A DNA stretch of 64,000 nt from Streptomyces sp. NL15-2K. Its GTDB lineage: Bacteria; Actinomycetota; Actinomycetes; Streptomycetales; Streptomycetaceae. Location: positions 4,817,501-4,881,500 of the forward strand of contig NZ_CP130630.1 of the NCBI RefSeq assembly GCF_030551255.1. Direction: 5' to 3'. The notes beneath the pieces were generated by a model that was given only the letters and a program-made list of their open reading frames with translations, was not told where the DNA came from and ran no database searches. Position numbers and translations under genes: made by a program. This document shows, piece after piece, positions 1 to 9,211 of the stretch (the first letter of the stretch is position 1; each line of letters opens with the position of its first letter).

Positions 1-694
1 AGGTGGTGTCGCCGAGGTCGAGCACGTTGGCGAGGGCGGTGATGGTCGAGACGCCGATACCGACGCCGATGATCGCCGTCAGCAGTGGCAGTCCGGCCGC
101 GACCAGCGAGCCCAGGGTGAGGACGAGGACGACCGCGGCGATGGCGAGGCCGATGACCTCACCGATGGCCCCCGCCTCGGCGGCGGCCTGCAGGGCGTCA
201 CCTCCGACGTCGACGGTCAGCCCGGTGGCCCGGGCCTCGTCCGCGGCCGTCTCGAGGGCGTCCCGGGTCGCGTCCTTCAGCTCCATGCCGGGGGCGTCGT
301 ACTTCACCGAGGTGTAGGCGACCGTGCCGTCCTTGCTCACGGCGTTCGTCGTGAACGGGTCGGTGACGGAGACGACTTCGGAGCCGTCGCCCAGTTCCTT
401 GACGGTCTTCGCGACGGTCGCCTTGTTGTCGGCGTCCGTCATCTTCTCGCCCTCGGGCGCCTTGAAGACGATGCGTCCGGTCGCTCCGTCGGCGCTGCCG
501 CCGGGGAAACGCTGCTCCAGCAGGTCGAAGGCCTTCTGCGCCTCGGTGCCGGGGATCGAGAAGGAGGTGGCACCCGGGGCGGGCGCGGAGGCCGCGCCGA
601 CACCCGCGAGCGTCAGCAGGGCCACCCATATCAGGGCGACGAAATGCCGTCGCCTGAAGGCGAGCCGGCCGAGTTTGTAGAGGAACGTGGCCAC
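1..694 (-). CDS. MMPL/RND-family membrane transporter, N-terminal part (cut by window edge)
   Basis: Partial gene that continues past base 1; 231 codons are visible. The GTG start at 694 has GGGAG about 9 nt upstream. The protein opens with a basic cytoplasmic stretch and one membrane helix (about residues 18-36), then a soluble extracytoplasmic domain with PGTEAQKAFDLL, and returns to the membrane near residue 190 (VIGLAIAAVVLVLTLGS), followed by GIGVSTITALANVL. This order is that of MMPL lipid/drug exporters, which act in the cytoplasmic membrane using the proton gradient. It lies 121 bp downstream of a same-strand TetR gene, which suggests regulated export. The substrate cannot be told from this fragment. 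Confidence 0.85.
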   Translation of the reverse strand, partial: MATFLYKLGRLAFRRRHFVALIWVALLTLAGVGAASAPAPGATSFSIPGTEAQKAFDLLEQRFPGGSADGATGRIVFKAPEGEKMTDADNKATVAKTVKELGDGSEVVSVTDPFTTNAVSKDGTVAYTSVKYDAPGMELKDATRDALETAADEARATGLTVDVGGDALQAAAEAGAIGEVIGLAIAAVVLVLTLGSLVAAGLPLLTAIIGVGIGVSTITALANVLDLGDTT

Positions 695-766
695 GAAGGC
701 GAACTCCCGGTCAGGTCGTGGGTCTTTCAGGGCAGGGATGATCAGCCCGACGACGTGAGCGGGCGC

Positions 767-806
767 GTCAGGTGCTGCGGAGTGCTGTCAGGTGCTGCGG
801 AGTGCT
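767..806. repeat. perfect 20-bp tandem duplication
   Basis: Two adjacent identical 20-bp units (767-786 and 787-806, each starting GTCAGGTGCTG) lie in the short gap between the TetR gene and the MMPL gene, just after the TetR stop. They look like a recent slippage duplication. Effect on transcription unknown. Confidence 0.85.
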
Positions 807-815
807 GGGGAGGAC

Positions 816-1424
816 TCAGGCAGTGGGTACGCCGAGGGCGGGGAGGACCACGGCGTCGAGGTACGAGATGAGCCAGGCCTGCGTCGGCGGCTGGTCTTCG
901 AGGAGCGCGCGACTGGCGAACCCCCCGATCAGCATGGGGAGCAGGTAGTCCAGTGCCGGGCAGTCCGCACGGACCTCGCCCCGGTCGACGGCGCGCTGCA
1001 GGACACGCCGGAACGCGCCCATCTCCGGTTCGATCAAGTGCTCCTGGAACGCACGGCGCAGATCCGGGTGGTTGTGCATCGCCATGGCCACGCCGCGCAT
1101 CAGCGCGGTGTTCTGTTCCATGGTGCAGTCGTCCTCGCGCAGCGCCAGGGTGCGCATGTCGCCCCGGAGTGAGCCGGTGTCGACCTCGTCGGCCGGAACC
1201 GGCTTGTCATGCCGGAGCGCCTTGACCACCAGCTCGGCCTTGCCGCCCCACTGCCGGTAGAGCGTGGCCTTGCTGGACCGTGTGCGGGCGGCCACGGCGT
1301 CCATGGTGAGGGCGTCGTAGCCGACCTCGCGGAGCAGGTCGAGCACGGCCAGGTACAACTCGGCCTCGCGCTCGGGGGTGATCCGGCTGCGACGCGCCGT
1401 TGCGACCTCAGTCATTCCGCTCAC
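816..1424 (-). CDS. TetR-family transcriptional regulator
   Basis: A 202-residue protein. Residues about 16-62 form a TetR helix-turn-helix (YDALTMDAVAARTRSSKATLYRQW), followed by an all-helical ligand domain. It is upstream of the MMPL transporter on the same strand and divergent from the tricorn protease gene. A strong palindrome at 1493-1509, between the divergent starts, is the probable autoregulatory operator. The family normally represses neighbouring efflux genes until a ligand binds; here the transporter is the expected target. Family assignment is firm, ligand unknown. Confidence 0.93.
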   Translation of the reverse strand: MSGMTEVATARRSRITPEREAELYLAVLDLLREVGYDALTMDAVAARTRSSKATLYRQWGGKAELVVKALRHDKPVPADEVDTGSLRGDMRTLALREDDCTMEQNTALMRGVAMAMHNHPDLRRAFQEHLIEPEMGAFRRVLQRAVDRGEVRADCPALDYLLPMLIGGFASRALLEDQPPTQAWLISYLDAVVLPALGVPTA

Positions 1425-1492
1425 CTTCCCACTCCGGACAACACGGTTTCGTACTTGAAGCTACGTGAAGAATGTAGCGCAGCCTCGTGCGA

Positions 1493-1509
1493 AACGAAAC
1501 TGTTTCGTT
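1493..1509. promoter_or_regulatory. candidate TetR operator (8-bp arms, 1-nt centre)
   Basis: AACGAAAC-T-GTTTCGTT is a perfect inverted repeat 69 bp upstream of the TetR start and about 122 bp upstream of the tricorn start. A further half-site GTTTCGT sits at 1446-1452, nearer the TetR start. Size and symmetry fit a TetR dimer site. Confidence 0.65.
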
Positions 1510-1630
1510 CGTGTCCCGGATCACGTCAGTTTCCGGTCACGGTTTTCCGGCCACGGTTTACGCGGTTTCCAGCCGCCGACCGGTGCGCCGATTTTTCACA
1601 AGTTGACCAGATCCATCCCTCCGGCGAAGC

Positions 1631-4600
1631 ATGGGGGAGGTGAGCTATCTGCGTCTGCCGCATCTGAACGGCGAACTGCTGTGCTTCGTCGCCGAGGACG
1701 ACCTCTGGCTGGCCCCCCTCGACGGCCCGGGCCGCGCCTGGCGGCTCACCGTCGACCGCACCAAGACCGGCCACCCCCGCTTCTCGCCCGACGGCCGCCA
1801 CCTCGCGTACACGAGCTGGCGCAGCCTGGTCCCGGAGATCCACCTGGTGCCGGTGGACGGGGGGCCGGGCCGGCAGCTCACGTACTGGGGCTCGCCCGAC
1901 ACGCAGGTCTGCGGCTGGACCCCGGAGGGCGACATCCTCGCCGTCGCCTCCCACGGCGAGCCCTTCTCGTACTTCACCTGGGCCTACAAGGTGCACCCCG
2001 ACGGCGACCCCGGCCGCAAGCTCCCCTGGGGCCCGGTCTCCGACATCCAGGTCGCCGACCTCGACGGGCAGCACAAGACCCTGCTGCTGACCGGCACCCC
2101 GCCGCACGAACCGGCCGCCTGGAAGCGCTACCGGGGCGGCGCCATGGGCCGCCTGTGGCTGCACGGGGAACGCCTGCTCGCCGACCTCCCGGGGCACCTG
2201 CACTCCCCGATGTTCGTCGGCGGCCGCATCGCTTTCCTCTCCGACCACGAGGGCGTCGGCAACCTCTACTCGTGCGCCTACGACGGCTCCGACCTGCGCC
2301 GCCACACCGACCACGACGCCTTCTACGCCCGGCACGCCTCCAGTGACGGCACGCGGGTGGTGTACCAGTGCGCGGGCGACCTGTGGATCGTCGACGACCT
2401 CGCCGCGGACTCGGTCCCGCGCCGGCTCGACGTACGGATCGGCGGGCCGCGCGCGGGCCGCCGTACGTACCAGGTCTCGGCGACCCAGCACGTCGACGGT
2501 CTCTCGGTCGACGAGACGGGCCGCGCGAGCGCCGTCGTCGTACGCGGCAGCCTGTACTGGCTCACCCACCGCGACGGCCCCGCCCGCACCATCACCGACA
2601 CGCCCGGTGTACGGGTCCGGCTCCCGGAGATGCTCGGCTCCGGCAGCCAGGTCGCCTACGTCACGGACGCGGAGGGCGAGGACGCGATCGAGATCGCCCA
2701 TCTGCCCCGGGCGACGGGCGACCGCGCTCCTCGGCGGCCGGCCTCGGGCGAGCTGGGGCGGGTACTTGAGCTGGTCTCCGATGCGGAGGGCGAACGGCTG
2801 GCCATCGCCTCGCACGACGGACGGCTGCTGCTCATCGACGCGACGGAGGAGTCCCAGGGCGACGTCACCGAGCTGATCCGCTCGATCAACGGGCCGGTGC
2901 GCGACCTCGCCTTCTCGCCGGACGGGGCGTGGCTGACGTGGTCGCATCCGGGGATCGGCAGGTCGCTCAGGCAGATCAAGATGGCGCGGATGAAGGACCG
3001 GTTGATCGTCGACGTGACGAACGGCCGCTTCGAGGACGAGAACCCGGTGTTCACGAGGGACGGCCGCTATCTGGCGTTCCTGTCGTGGCGCGGCTTCGAC
3101 CCGGTGTACGACGTGCACACAGGGGATCTGTCCTTCCCGCTCGGCTGCCGCCCCTACCTGGTGCCGCTCTCCTCCGCCACCCCCTCCCCCTTCGCACTGA
3201 ACCCGGAGGGCCGCCCGGCCGCCGGGGGCCTGGACCCGGTGGAGGAGGACGAGGGCGGCGACGGCACGGTGACCGTCGAGGTGGAGGGCCTGGCCAGCCG
3301 CGTGACGCCCTTCCCCGTCGCCGCCTCCAAGTACTCGGCGCTGTTCCCCGTCGCGGGCGGTGGGCTGGTCTGGCTGCGCTGGCCGATCTCGGGCGCGCTC
3401 GGCGAGACGTTCGTGAACCCGGACGACACCAGCGGCCGGCCGACCCTCGAACACTTCAACATCAGCAAGGCGAAGAAGGCCGAACTCGTCGAGCACCTGG
3501 ACTGGTTCGCGGTCAGCGGCGACGGTACGCGGCTGGTGGTCGTGGACGAGGGCGACCTGCGCGCGGTGCCGTCCAACGAACTGGGCGACCTCGACACGAC
3601 GGTCTGGATCGACCTGCGCCGCATCCTCCACCAGGCCGACCCGGCCGCCGAGTGGCGTCAGGCGTACGAGGAGGCCGGCCGGCTCATCCGGGCGTACTTC
3701 TGGGAGCCGGGGATGTGCGGCATCGACTGGGACGCGGTGCTCGACCAGTACCGCCCGCTGGTCGAACGGGTCGCGTCCCCGGACGAGTTCGCGGACCTGC
3801 TGCGCGAGGTGCTCGGCGAACTGGGCACCTCGCACGCGTACGTCGCCGCCGCCCGCCGCAACGAGGGCCCGCCGCACTACCAGCGCCGGCAGGGCCTGCT
3901 CGGCGCCAACTTCGTCCACCGCGAGGAGGGTTGGGTGGTCCGACGGATCCTGCCCGGCGAGTCCTCCGACTCCAAGGCCCGCTCGCCGCTGGCGGGCACG
4001 GGCATCCGGGAGGGGTCGGTGCTCACCCACGTCGACGGCCGGCCGGTGGATCCGGCGACGGGCCCGTATCCGCTGCTGGCGGGGGCGGGCGGTACGACGG
4101 TGGAGCTGACGTTCACCCCGGCGGACGGGGAGGGAGGGGCGCGCCGGGTGGCGGTCGTCCCGTTGGTCGACGAGCGCCCCCTGCGCTACCAGGACTGGGT
4201 GGCCAAACGACGGGCCGTCGTACGGGAGTTGAGCGGCGGCCGGTGCGGCTATCTGCACATCCCCGACATGGGCGGCTCGGGCTGGGCGCAGTTCAACCGG
4301 GACCTGCGCATGGAGGTGTCCCGGCCCGCGCTGATCGTGGACGTGCGGGGCAACGCGGGCGGCCACATCAGCGAGTTGGTGGTGGAGAAGCTGACCCGCA
4401 CGATCCTGGGCTGGGACCTGACCCGCGACGCCCAGCCGGTGTCGTACGCCTCCAGCGCGCCGCGCGGCCCGGTGGTCGCGCTGGCCGACGAGGCGACCTC
4501 CTCGGACGGCGACATGATCACGGCCGCCTTCAAGCTGCTGAAACTCGGCCCCGTGGTCGGTCAGCGGACTTGGGGCGGAGTGGTCGGCATGACCGGCCGC

Positions 4601-4867
4601 CACCAACTCGGCGACGGCACGGTGATCACGGTGCCGATGAACGCGGCCTGGTTCGACGCGTACGGCTGGACCGTGGAGAACCACGGCGTCATCCCCGACC
4701 TGGAAATCCTGCGCACCCCCCTGGACTGGGCGGAGGGCCGGCACGCACAGCTGGCCGACGCGGTACATCTGGCGCTGGACCTTCTGGAGACCAACCCCCC
4801 GGCGACGCCTCCGGATTACAAGAACGTCCCGGACCGCTCAAGGCCAAAGCTACCGCCGCGCTTCTGA
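1631..4867 (+). CDS. tricorn protease homologue (S41 family)
   Basis: A 1078-residue cytoplasmic protease that in the archaeal family degrades oligopeptides released by the proteasome. The N-terminal two thirds are beta-propeller repeats (HPRFSPDGRHLAYTSW, AFSPDGAWLTWS, FTRDGRYLAFLSWRGFD). A PDZ-like segment lies near residues 755-850 (GILPGESS region, GSVLTHVDGRPVDP). The C-terminal S41 domain has DVRGNAGGHISE and the nucleophile motif ATSSDGDMI, so the active serine is present. The start is ambiguous: ATG 1631 is used here, but GTG 1640 (VSYLRLPHL) fits the usual family N-terminus; a strong GGAGGTGA overlaps it rather than preceding it. Monocistronic, divergent from the TetR gene. Confidence 0.93.
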   Translation: MGEVSYLRLPHLNGELLCFVAEDDLWLAPLDGPGRAWRLTVDRTKTGHPRFSPDGRHLAYTSWRSLVPEIHLVPVDGGPGRQLTYWGSPDTQVCGWTPEGDILAVASHGEPFSYFTWAYKVHPDGDPGRKLPWGPVSDIQVADLDGQHKTLLLTGTPPHEPAAWKRYRGGAMGRLWLHGERLLADLPGHLHSPMFVGGRIAFLSDHEGVGNLYSCAYDGSDLRRHTDHDAFYARHASSDGTRVVYQCAGDLWIVDDLAADSVPRRLDVRIGGPRAGRRTYQVSATQHVDGLSVDETGRASAVVVRGSLYWLTHRDGPARTITDTPGVRVRLPEMLGSGSQVAYVTDAEGEDAIEIAHLPRATGDRAPRRPASGELGRVLELVSDAEGERLAIASHDGRLLLIDATEESQGDVTELIRSINGPVRDLAFSPDGAWLTWSHPGIGRSLRQIKMARMKDRLIVDVTNGRFEDENPVFTRDGRYLAFLSWRGFDPVYDVHTGDLSFPLGCRPYLVPLSSATPSPFALNPEGRPAAGGLDPVEEDEGGDGTVTVEVEGLASRVTPFPVAASKYSALFPVAGGGLVWLRWPISGALGETFVNPDDTSGRPTLEHFNISKAKKAELVEHLDWFAVSGDGTRLVVVDEGDLRAVPSNELGDLDTTVWIDLRRILHQADPAAEWRQAYEEAGRLIRAYFWEPGMCGIDWDAVLDQYRPLVERVASPDEFADLLREVLGELGTSHAYVAAARRNEGPPHYQRRQGLLGANFVHREEGWVVRRILPGESSDSKARSPLAGTGIREGSVLTHVDGRPVDPATGPYPLLAGAGGTTVELTFTPADGEGGARRVAVVPLVDERPLRYQDWVAKRRAVVRELSGGRCGYLHIPDMGGSGWAQFNRDLRMEVSRPALIVDVRGNAGGHISELVVEKLTRTILGWDLTRDAQPVSYASSAPRGPVVALADEATSSDGDMITAAFKLLKLGPVVGQRTWGGVVGMTGRHQLGDGTVITVPMNAAWFDAYGWTVENHGVIPDLEILRTPLDWAEGRHAQLADAVHLALDLLETNPPATPPDYKNVPDRSRPKLPPRF

Positions 4868-4896
4868 CAGAGGCCGCACCGGACGAGACAAAGCAA

Positions 4897-4932
4897 ACGT
4901 GGGGCACCCTCCACAAGAAGGGCACCCCACGT
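4897..4932. terminator. bidirectional hairpin between convergent genes
   Basis: ACGTGGGG at 4897-4904 pairs with CCCCACGT at 4925-4932, and an inner CCCT/AGGG extends the stem across a two-base mismatch. It lies between the tricorn stop and the stop of the convergent small gene, as expected for a shared terminator. Confidence 0.6.
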
Positions 4933-4957
4933 CATCGGCTGAAGCCGAGCGCCGCGG

Positions 4958-5167
4958 TCAGGCGTCGTAGTCCTGGCTGAAGCGGTCCTCTTCCTCACGC
5001 CGGAGGCGCTCCGTCTCCTCGTCACGGTCGCGCATGCGCTCGCCCTGCTTACCGCGCTCCTGGCCCGGCTTGCCGCGCTGAGCCTGCTCACGGGCCTGCT
5101 GGGCCTTCTGCTTGGCCTGCTGCTGCCACTGCTCGGACTTCTCCTGGAACTGGTCCTTCATACCCAT
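4958..5167 (-). CDS. small hydrophilic Gln/Arg/Glu-rich protein
   Basis: A 69-residue soluble protein beginning MGMKDQFQEKSEQWQQQAKQ. It is rich in Gln, Lys, Arg and Glu, with no hydrophobic core, and is predicted to be a charged helix or disordered. GGGAGTGAACCC lies just before the ATG. Its order of residues resembles small stress-type proteins found across Streptomyces, but I cannot name a family. It has its own gap on either side and faces the tricorn gene. Confidence 0.7.
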   Translation of the reverse strand: MGMKDQFQEKSEQWQQQAKQKAQQAREQAQRGKPGQERGKQGERMRDRDEETERLRREEEDRFSQDYDA

Positions 5168-5255
5168 GTGGGTTCACTCCCGTAGTGGGTCGGGGATTGG
5201 CCCCTCAGTGGGGCCTCGACCAGATTCACACGGCCGGACACAGTGCGCATTTCGA

Positions 5256-6140
5256 TCAACTACGGTGCGTAGCACGGGCCTCCTCGTCCGCCGCCCCACC
5301 TGCGCCGACGAGCCCCGTGCGCATGCCCTCCACCCGGGACGCGAACCGCCGCATCTCCCGCTGCCCCACCGTCCCGATGAGACCCGGCAGATACCCGCGC
5401 ACCCCCTGCATCCCGCGCAGCCACCACTGCCCGTACACATGGCTCGACCGCCGCTCGATCCCGGCCACGATCCGGTCCACCGCAGGCCCGAGCGGATAGG
5501 TCTTGTTGGACGGCCACGGCAGCCGCTGCCGCAGCTCCCGCATCACCTCGTCCTGATCGGCCCCGCGCACCATGTCCGTGTCGGTCCACGACAGATACCC
5601 GACCCCGACCCGCACGCCCTTGTACCCGACCTCGGCCCGCAGACTGTGCGCGTACGCCTCCACACCCGACTTGGACGCGCAGTACGCGGTCATCATCGGC
5701 GCCGGAGTGATCGCGGCGAGGGACGCGATCTGAAGCAGGTACCCCCGGCTCTCCATCAGCACCGGCAGGAACGCCCGGGCCGTCACCGCCGACCCGATGA
5801 GATTCACCTCGATCACCCGCCGCCAGGCCTGCGGATCGGAGTCCACGAACGGCCCCCCGGTCGCCACACCCGCGTTGGCGACGACGATGTCGACCCTCCC
5901 GAACCGCTCCTTGACCTCCTGGGCGACCCGGGCCATCGCCTCATGGTCGGTGACGTCGGCGTGCCAGTGGTCGCTGTCGCCGTGCAGCCGTTCGCAGACC
6001 CGCTCGAGCGCGTCCGGCTCCAGCCCGACCAGCGCCACCGCCGCCCCGCGCGCCGACAGCTTGCGGGCCAGCAACTCCCCCACGCCCCGCGCCGCTCCGG
6101 TGACGACGGCGACCTGCCCTTCGAGACTCACCCTGTTCAC
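5256..6140 (-). CDS. short-chain dehydrogenase/reductase (SDR)
   Basis: A 294-residue NAD(P)-dependent oxidoreductase. The cofactor motif GAARGVGE is at about residues 16-23, the NAG motif (VVANAGVATGG) near 90, and the catalytic Tyr-x-x-x-Lys (AYCASKSG) near 155. The GTG start at 6140 overlaps the TGA of the upstream flavin monooxygenase by 4 bp (GTGA), so the two are translationally coupled. A further in-frame GTG at 6131 is possible but lacks the coupling. The FMO-SDR pair suggests successive oxidation/reduction of a ketone or alcohol substrate. Confidence 0.92.
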   Translation of the reverse strand: MNRVSLEGQVAVVTGAARGVGELLARKLSARGAAVALVGLEPDALERVCERLHGDSDHWHADVTDHEAMARVAQEVKERFGRVDIVVANAGVATGGPFVDSDPQAWRRVIEVNLIGSAVTARAFLPVLMESRGYLLQIASLAAITPAPMMTAYCASKSGVEAYAHSLRAEVGYKGVRVGVGYLSWTDTDMVRGADQDEVMRELRQRLPWPSNKTYPLGPAVDRIVAGIERRSSHVYGQWWLRGMQGVRGYLPGLIGTVGQREMRRFASRVEGMRTGLVGAGGAADEEARATHRS

Positions 6141-7639
6141 GCGCCGACCTCCGAGATCTTCCGCATCACGGGGAGCCGCAGGACGTCGTACTCCCCCAGG
6201 TCCACCCGCCGCGTCGCCCGCCGGAACTCGGTCGTCGTGCCCGGCCAGATGGTGGTGTTGCGGCCGCCGGCGTCCTGGTACCAGCTGGTGCAGCCGCCGG
6301 TGTCCCACACCGTGCGCCGCATGCGCTCCCGCACCCGGCGGTTCCAGGCGTGCACGGCGCCCGGGCGGGCGTCGAGCGCGACCCGGCCGCCGAGGACGCC
6401 GAGTTGCCGTACGAAATCGGCCATGTAATTCAGCTGGGACTCGATGATGAGGATCATCGACGAGTTCCCGAGGCCGGTATTGGGCCCGATGATGGTCAGC
6501 CAGTTGGGGAATCCGGGCACCGACGCTCCCCGCAGCGCCTCCATCCCGCCGCCCTCGGCCCAGACTTCGGCGAGCGTCCGCCCGTCCGCGCCCACCACCC
6601 GGTCGGTGATCGGCATGTCCGTGACGTGGAAACCCGTACCGAACACGATCGCGTCGGCCTCGGCCGCACTGCCGCAGGCGGCGACCAGGGTCGAACCACG
6701 GACCTCGGTCAGCCCGCTCGCGACCACCTCGACATTCGGCCGGGTGAGCGCCGGGTAGTAGTCGCTGGACAGCAGGATCCGCTTGCAGCCGATGCGGTAG
6801 TCGGGGGTGAGCTTGGCGCGCAGGGCCGGGTCCTTGATGGAGCGGGCCATGTGACGCTTGGCCAACTGCTCGACCAGGCCGAGCTCGCCCGGGTGCTTGG
6901 TGAAGGCCTGCACCTGCAACTCCCGGATGCCCCACAGCAGTCCGCGCCGGAGCTGGGCGGTGAAGGGCAGCGCCCGGTGCAGGGCGCGCTCGGCGCCGCT
7001 GATGGGACGGTCGACGCGGGGCATCACCCACGGCGGTGTGCGCTGGAAGAGGGTGAGCTTGTCCACGAGGGGCTGGACGGCGGGCACGATCTGGATCGCG
7101 GACGCGCCCGTGCCGACCATCGCGACCCGCTTGCCGCGCAGGTCGTAGTCGTGGTCCCAGCGGGCGGAGTGGAAGACCTTGCCCGGGAAGGAGTCCAGCC
7201 CCGGGATGTCGGGGATCCGCGGGTCGGACAGCGGCCCGGTGGCGGAGACGACGAGGTCCGCGCAGAGCGACCCGGTGCTCGTCTCGATGTCCCAGCGAAG
7301 CTTCTGACTGTCCCAAGTCATCGTCTTGACCTCGGAGTCGAAGCGGATGTGGGGCCGGAGCCGGAACACGTCCGCCACATGCTCCAGGTACGCGCGGATG
7401 TGCCGCTGCCCGGAGAAGGTGCGCGGCCACTGCGCATGGGGCGCGAAGGAGAACGAGTACAGATGGGACGGCACGTCGCAGGCGCACCCCGGGTAACTGT
7501 TGTCCCGCCAGGTTCCGCCGACACTGTCCGCCCGCTCCAGGACGACGAAGTCGGTGACACCCTCGCGCCGCAGCCGTACGGCGGCCCCCAGCCCGCCGAA
7601 CCCGGACCCGATCACCGCCACCCGCACATGCTCGGCCAT
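6137..7639 (-). CDS. flavin-containing monooxygenase (Baeyer-Villiger type)
   Basis: A 500-residue FAD/NADPH enzyme. The N-terminal FAD-binding GSGFGGLGAAVRL is followed by GGTWRDNSYPGCACD, and an NADPH-binding GTGASAIQ lies near residue 190; FHSARW at about 165 resembles the FMO/BVMO fingerprint. The start is set at ATG 7639 because AAGGAGGA sits 6-8 nt upstream; a longer in-frame start at 7678 lacks such a site and would run into the palindrome at 7667-7682. First gene of a two-gene operon with the SDR and divergent from a MerR regulator. Confidence 0.93.
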   Translation of the reverse strand: MAEHVRVAVIGSGFGGLGAAVRLRREGVTDFVVLERADSVGGTWRDNSYPGCACDVPSHLYSFSFAPHAQWPRTFSGQRHIRAYLEHVADVFRLRPHIRFDSEVKTMTWDSQKLRWDIETSTGSLCADLVVSATGPLSDPRIPDIPGLDSFPGKVFHSARWDHDYDLRGKRVAMVGTGASAIQIVPAVQPLVDKLTLFQRTPPWVMPRVDRPISGAERALHRALPFTAQLRRGLLWGIRELQVQAFTKHPGELGLVEQLAKRHMARSIKDPALRAKLTPDYRIGCKRILLSSDYYPALTRPNVEVVASGLTEVRGSTLVAACGSAAEADAIVFGTGFHVTDMPITDRVVGADGRTLAEVWAEGGGMEALRGASVPGFPNWLTIIGPNTGLGNSSMILIIESQLNYMADFVRQLGVLGGRVALDARPGAVHAWNRRVRERMRRTVWDTGGCTSWYQDAGGRNTTIWPGTTTEFRRATRRVDLGEYDVLRLPVMRKISEVGA

Positions 7640-7666
7640 CCGTGTCCTCCTTGCCCGCACGACCAT

Positions 7667-7682
7667 GCCAGTGAACACTGGC
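7667..7682. promoter_or_regulatory. candidate operator of the FMO operon
   Basis: GCCAGTG-AA-CACTGGC is a perfect 7-bp inverted repeat about 28 bp upstream of the FMO start and 85 bp upstream of the divergent MerR gene. It would cover the transcription start or -10 region of the FMO operon. Confidence 0.6.
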
Positions 7683-7766
7683 GCAATGGGAGGTTAGAGC
7701 AGCTCCGTACCGATGGGTAGGGGAAGCGCGACGAAAGTTACCGGGGGTACGACATAGGGTGCGGGC

Positions 7767-8420
7767 GTGGCAGACAAGCGTGAATACCGTATGGAGGAGC
7801 TGGCCAGGGAAGCCGGGATCACAGTGCGCACCCTGCGCTTCTACCGCGAGCGCAAGCTGATCCGGCCACCGCGCCGCGAGGGCCGTATCGCCTGGTACGA
7901 CGACAGCCACCTGGCCCGCCTGCGCACCATCTCCGCGCTCCTGGAACGCGGCCACACGCTGAACGGAATCGCCGAACTGGCGGAAGCCTTCGACCACGGC
8001 CGCAACGTCGGTGAACTCCTCGGCGTCGGCACCCCCACCGAGGAGGAGCCGGTCCGCCTCACCCCCGAGGAGCTCGCCGCCCGCTTCGAGGGCGAGGTCA
8101 CCCCCGAGAACCTCGCCGCCGCCCTGGACCTCGGCTACCTCGCCATCGACGGCGACGAAATCGTCCACATCAGCCGCCGCCTCCTCGACGTCTCCTCGGC
8201 CCTGGTCCGCGAGGGCATCCCGCTGGCGGAGGTCCTGGCGGCGGGCGAACACGTCCGCGCACACGCCGACGCGCTGGCCGCCCTCTTCGCCGACCTGATC
8301 CTGCGCCACGGCCCCGAGGAGGACCTCCAGCGGCTACGGCCCCTGGCTCAGAGCGTGGTGGAGGCGGAACTTTCGCTGGCGCTGGACCGGCGGTTGCGGA
8401 AGCAGGATCAGAGGTCGTAG
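7767..8420 (+). CDS. MerR-family transcriptional regulator
   Basis: A 217-residue regulator. The N-terminal MerR winged helix (MEELAREAGITVRTLRFYRERKLI) and the second basic helix (LARLRTISALLERGHTLNGIAEL) are clear; a long helical C-terminal effector domain without metal-binding cysteines follows. GTG 7767 is used; ATG 7791 is a weaker alternative. It is divergent from the FMO-SDR operon and is the natural candidate for its control. Its 3' end overlaps the convergent exonuclease gene by 13 bp. Confidence 0.9.
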   Translation: MADKREYRMEELAREAGITVRTLRFYRERKLIRPPRREGRIAWYDDSHLARLRTISALLERGHTLNGIAELAEAFDHGRNVGELLGVGTPTEEEPVRLTPEELAARFEGEVTPENLAAALDLGYLAIDGDEIVHISRRLLDVSSALVREGIPLAEVLAAGEHVRAHADALAALFADLILRHGPEEDLQRLRPLAQSVVEAELSLALDRRLRKQDQRS

Positions 8421-9211
8421 ACGACGGTCACCGGAGCGTGGTCGGACCACCGCTCGGCGTGCGTCGCCGCCCGCTCCACGTAGCCCTTGACGGCCTTCGC
8501 CGCCAGACCCGGCGTCGAGACGTGGTAGTCGATGCGCCATCCGGTGCCTCGGTCAAAGGCCTGCCCCCTGTAAGACCACCAGGTGTACGGCCCCTCCACC
8601 TCCGGATGCAGCCCCCGCACGACATCGACGTAACCGCCCTCCGCCGCATCGAACACCCGCCCCATCCACTCCCGCTCCTCCGGCAGGAAACCGGAGTTCT
8701 TTTGGTTGCCGCGCCAGTTCTTCAGGTCGGCCTGCTGGTGGGCGATGTTCCAGTCGCCGCAGACGAGGACCTCGCGGCCGTCGGCGGCGGAGCGTTCGCG
8801 CAGTTCCTTGAGGTGGGCGAGGAACTCGGCCATGAAGCGGACCTTCTCGTCCTGCCGCTCGGTGCCGACCTCGCCGGAGGGCAGGTAGAGGGAGGCGACC
8901 GTGACGCCGGGCAGGTCGGCCTCGACGTAGCGGCCGCTGGTGTCGAACTCCGACGAGTCGAAGCCGACTTGGACGCGGTCGGGTTCGCGGCGGGTGTAGA
9001 GGGAGACGCCGGCGCGGCCCTTGGCGGCGGCGGGGGCGTGCATGACGTGCCAGCCGTCGGGCGTGCGGACGTGCTCGGGCAGTTGCTGCGGCTCGGCGCG
9101 CACCTCCTGGAGACAGAGCACATCGGCGGAGGTGCCGGCGAGCCACTCCACGAAGCCCTTCTTCGTGGCGGCGCGCAACCCGTTCACGTTTACCGAGGTC
9201 ACTGTTAGCAC
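8408..9211 (-). CDS. xthA: exodeoxyribonuclease III
   Basis: A 267-residue AP endonuclease/3'-5' exonuclease of the EEP superfamily, used in base-excision repair. Visible motifs in order are TSVNVNGLRAA, CLQEVRAEPQQ (metal-binding Glu), SLYLPSGEV, the active-site GDWNIAHQQAD, and the terminal SDHAPVTVVYDL containing the catalytic Asp-His. Length matches the family. It stands alone and is convergent with the MerR gene. Confidence 0.95.
   Translation of the reverse strand: MLTVTSVNVNGLRAATKKGFVEWLAGTSADVLCLQEVRAEPQQLPEHVRTPDGWHVMHAPAAAKGRAGVSLYTRREPDRVQVGFDSSEFDTSGRYVEADLPGVTVASLYLPSGEVGTERQDEKVRFMAEFLAHLKELRERSAADGREVLVCGDWNIAHQQADLKNWRGNQKNSGFLPEEREWMGRVFDAAEGGYVDVVRGLHPEVEGPYTWWSYRGQAFDRGTGWRIDYHVSTPGLAAKAVKGYVERAATHAERWSDHAPVTVVYDL

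Noticed and set aside
1526..4768. Very long open frame opposite the tricorn gene
   Set aside because: It mirrors the coding strand of a clear protease gene and has no family motifs; GC-rich third positions create such antisense frames.
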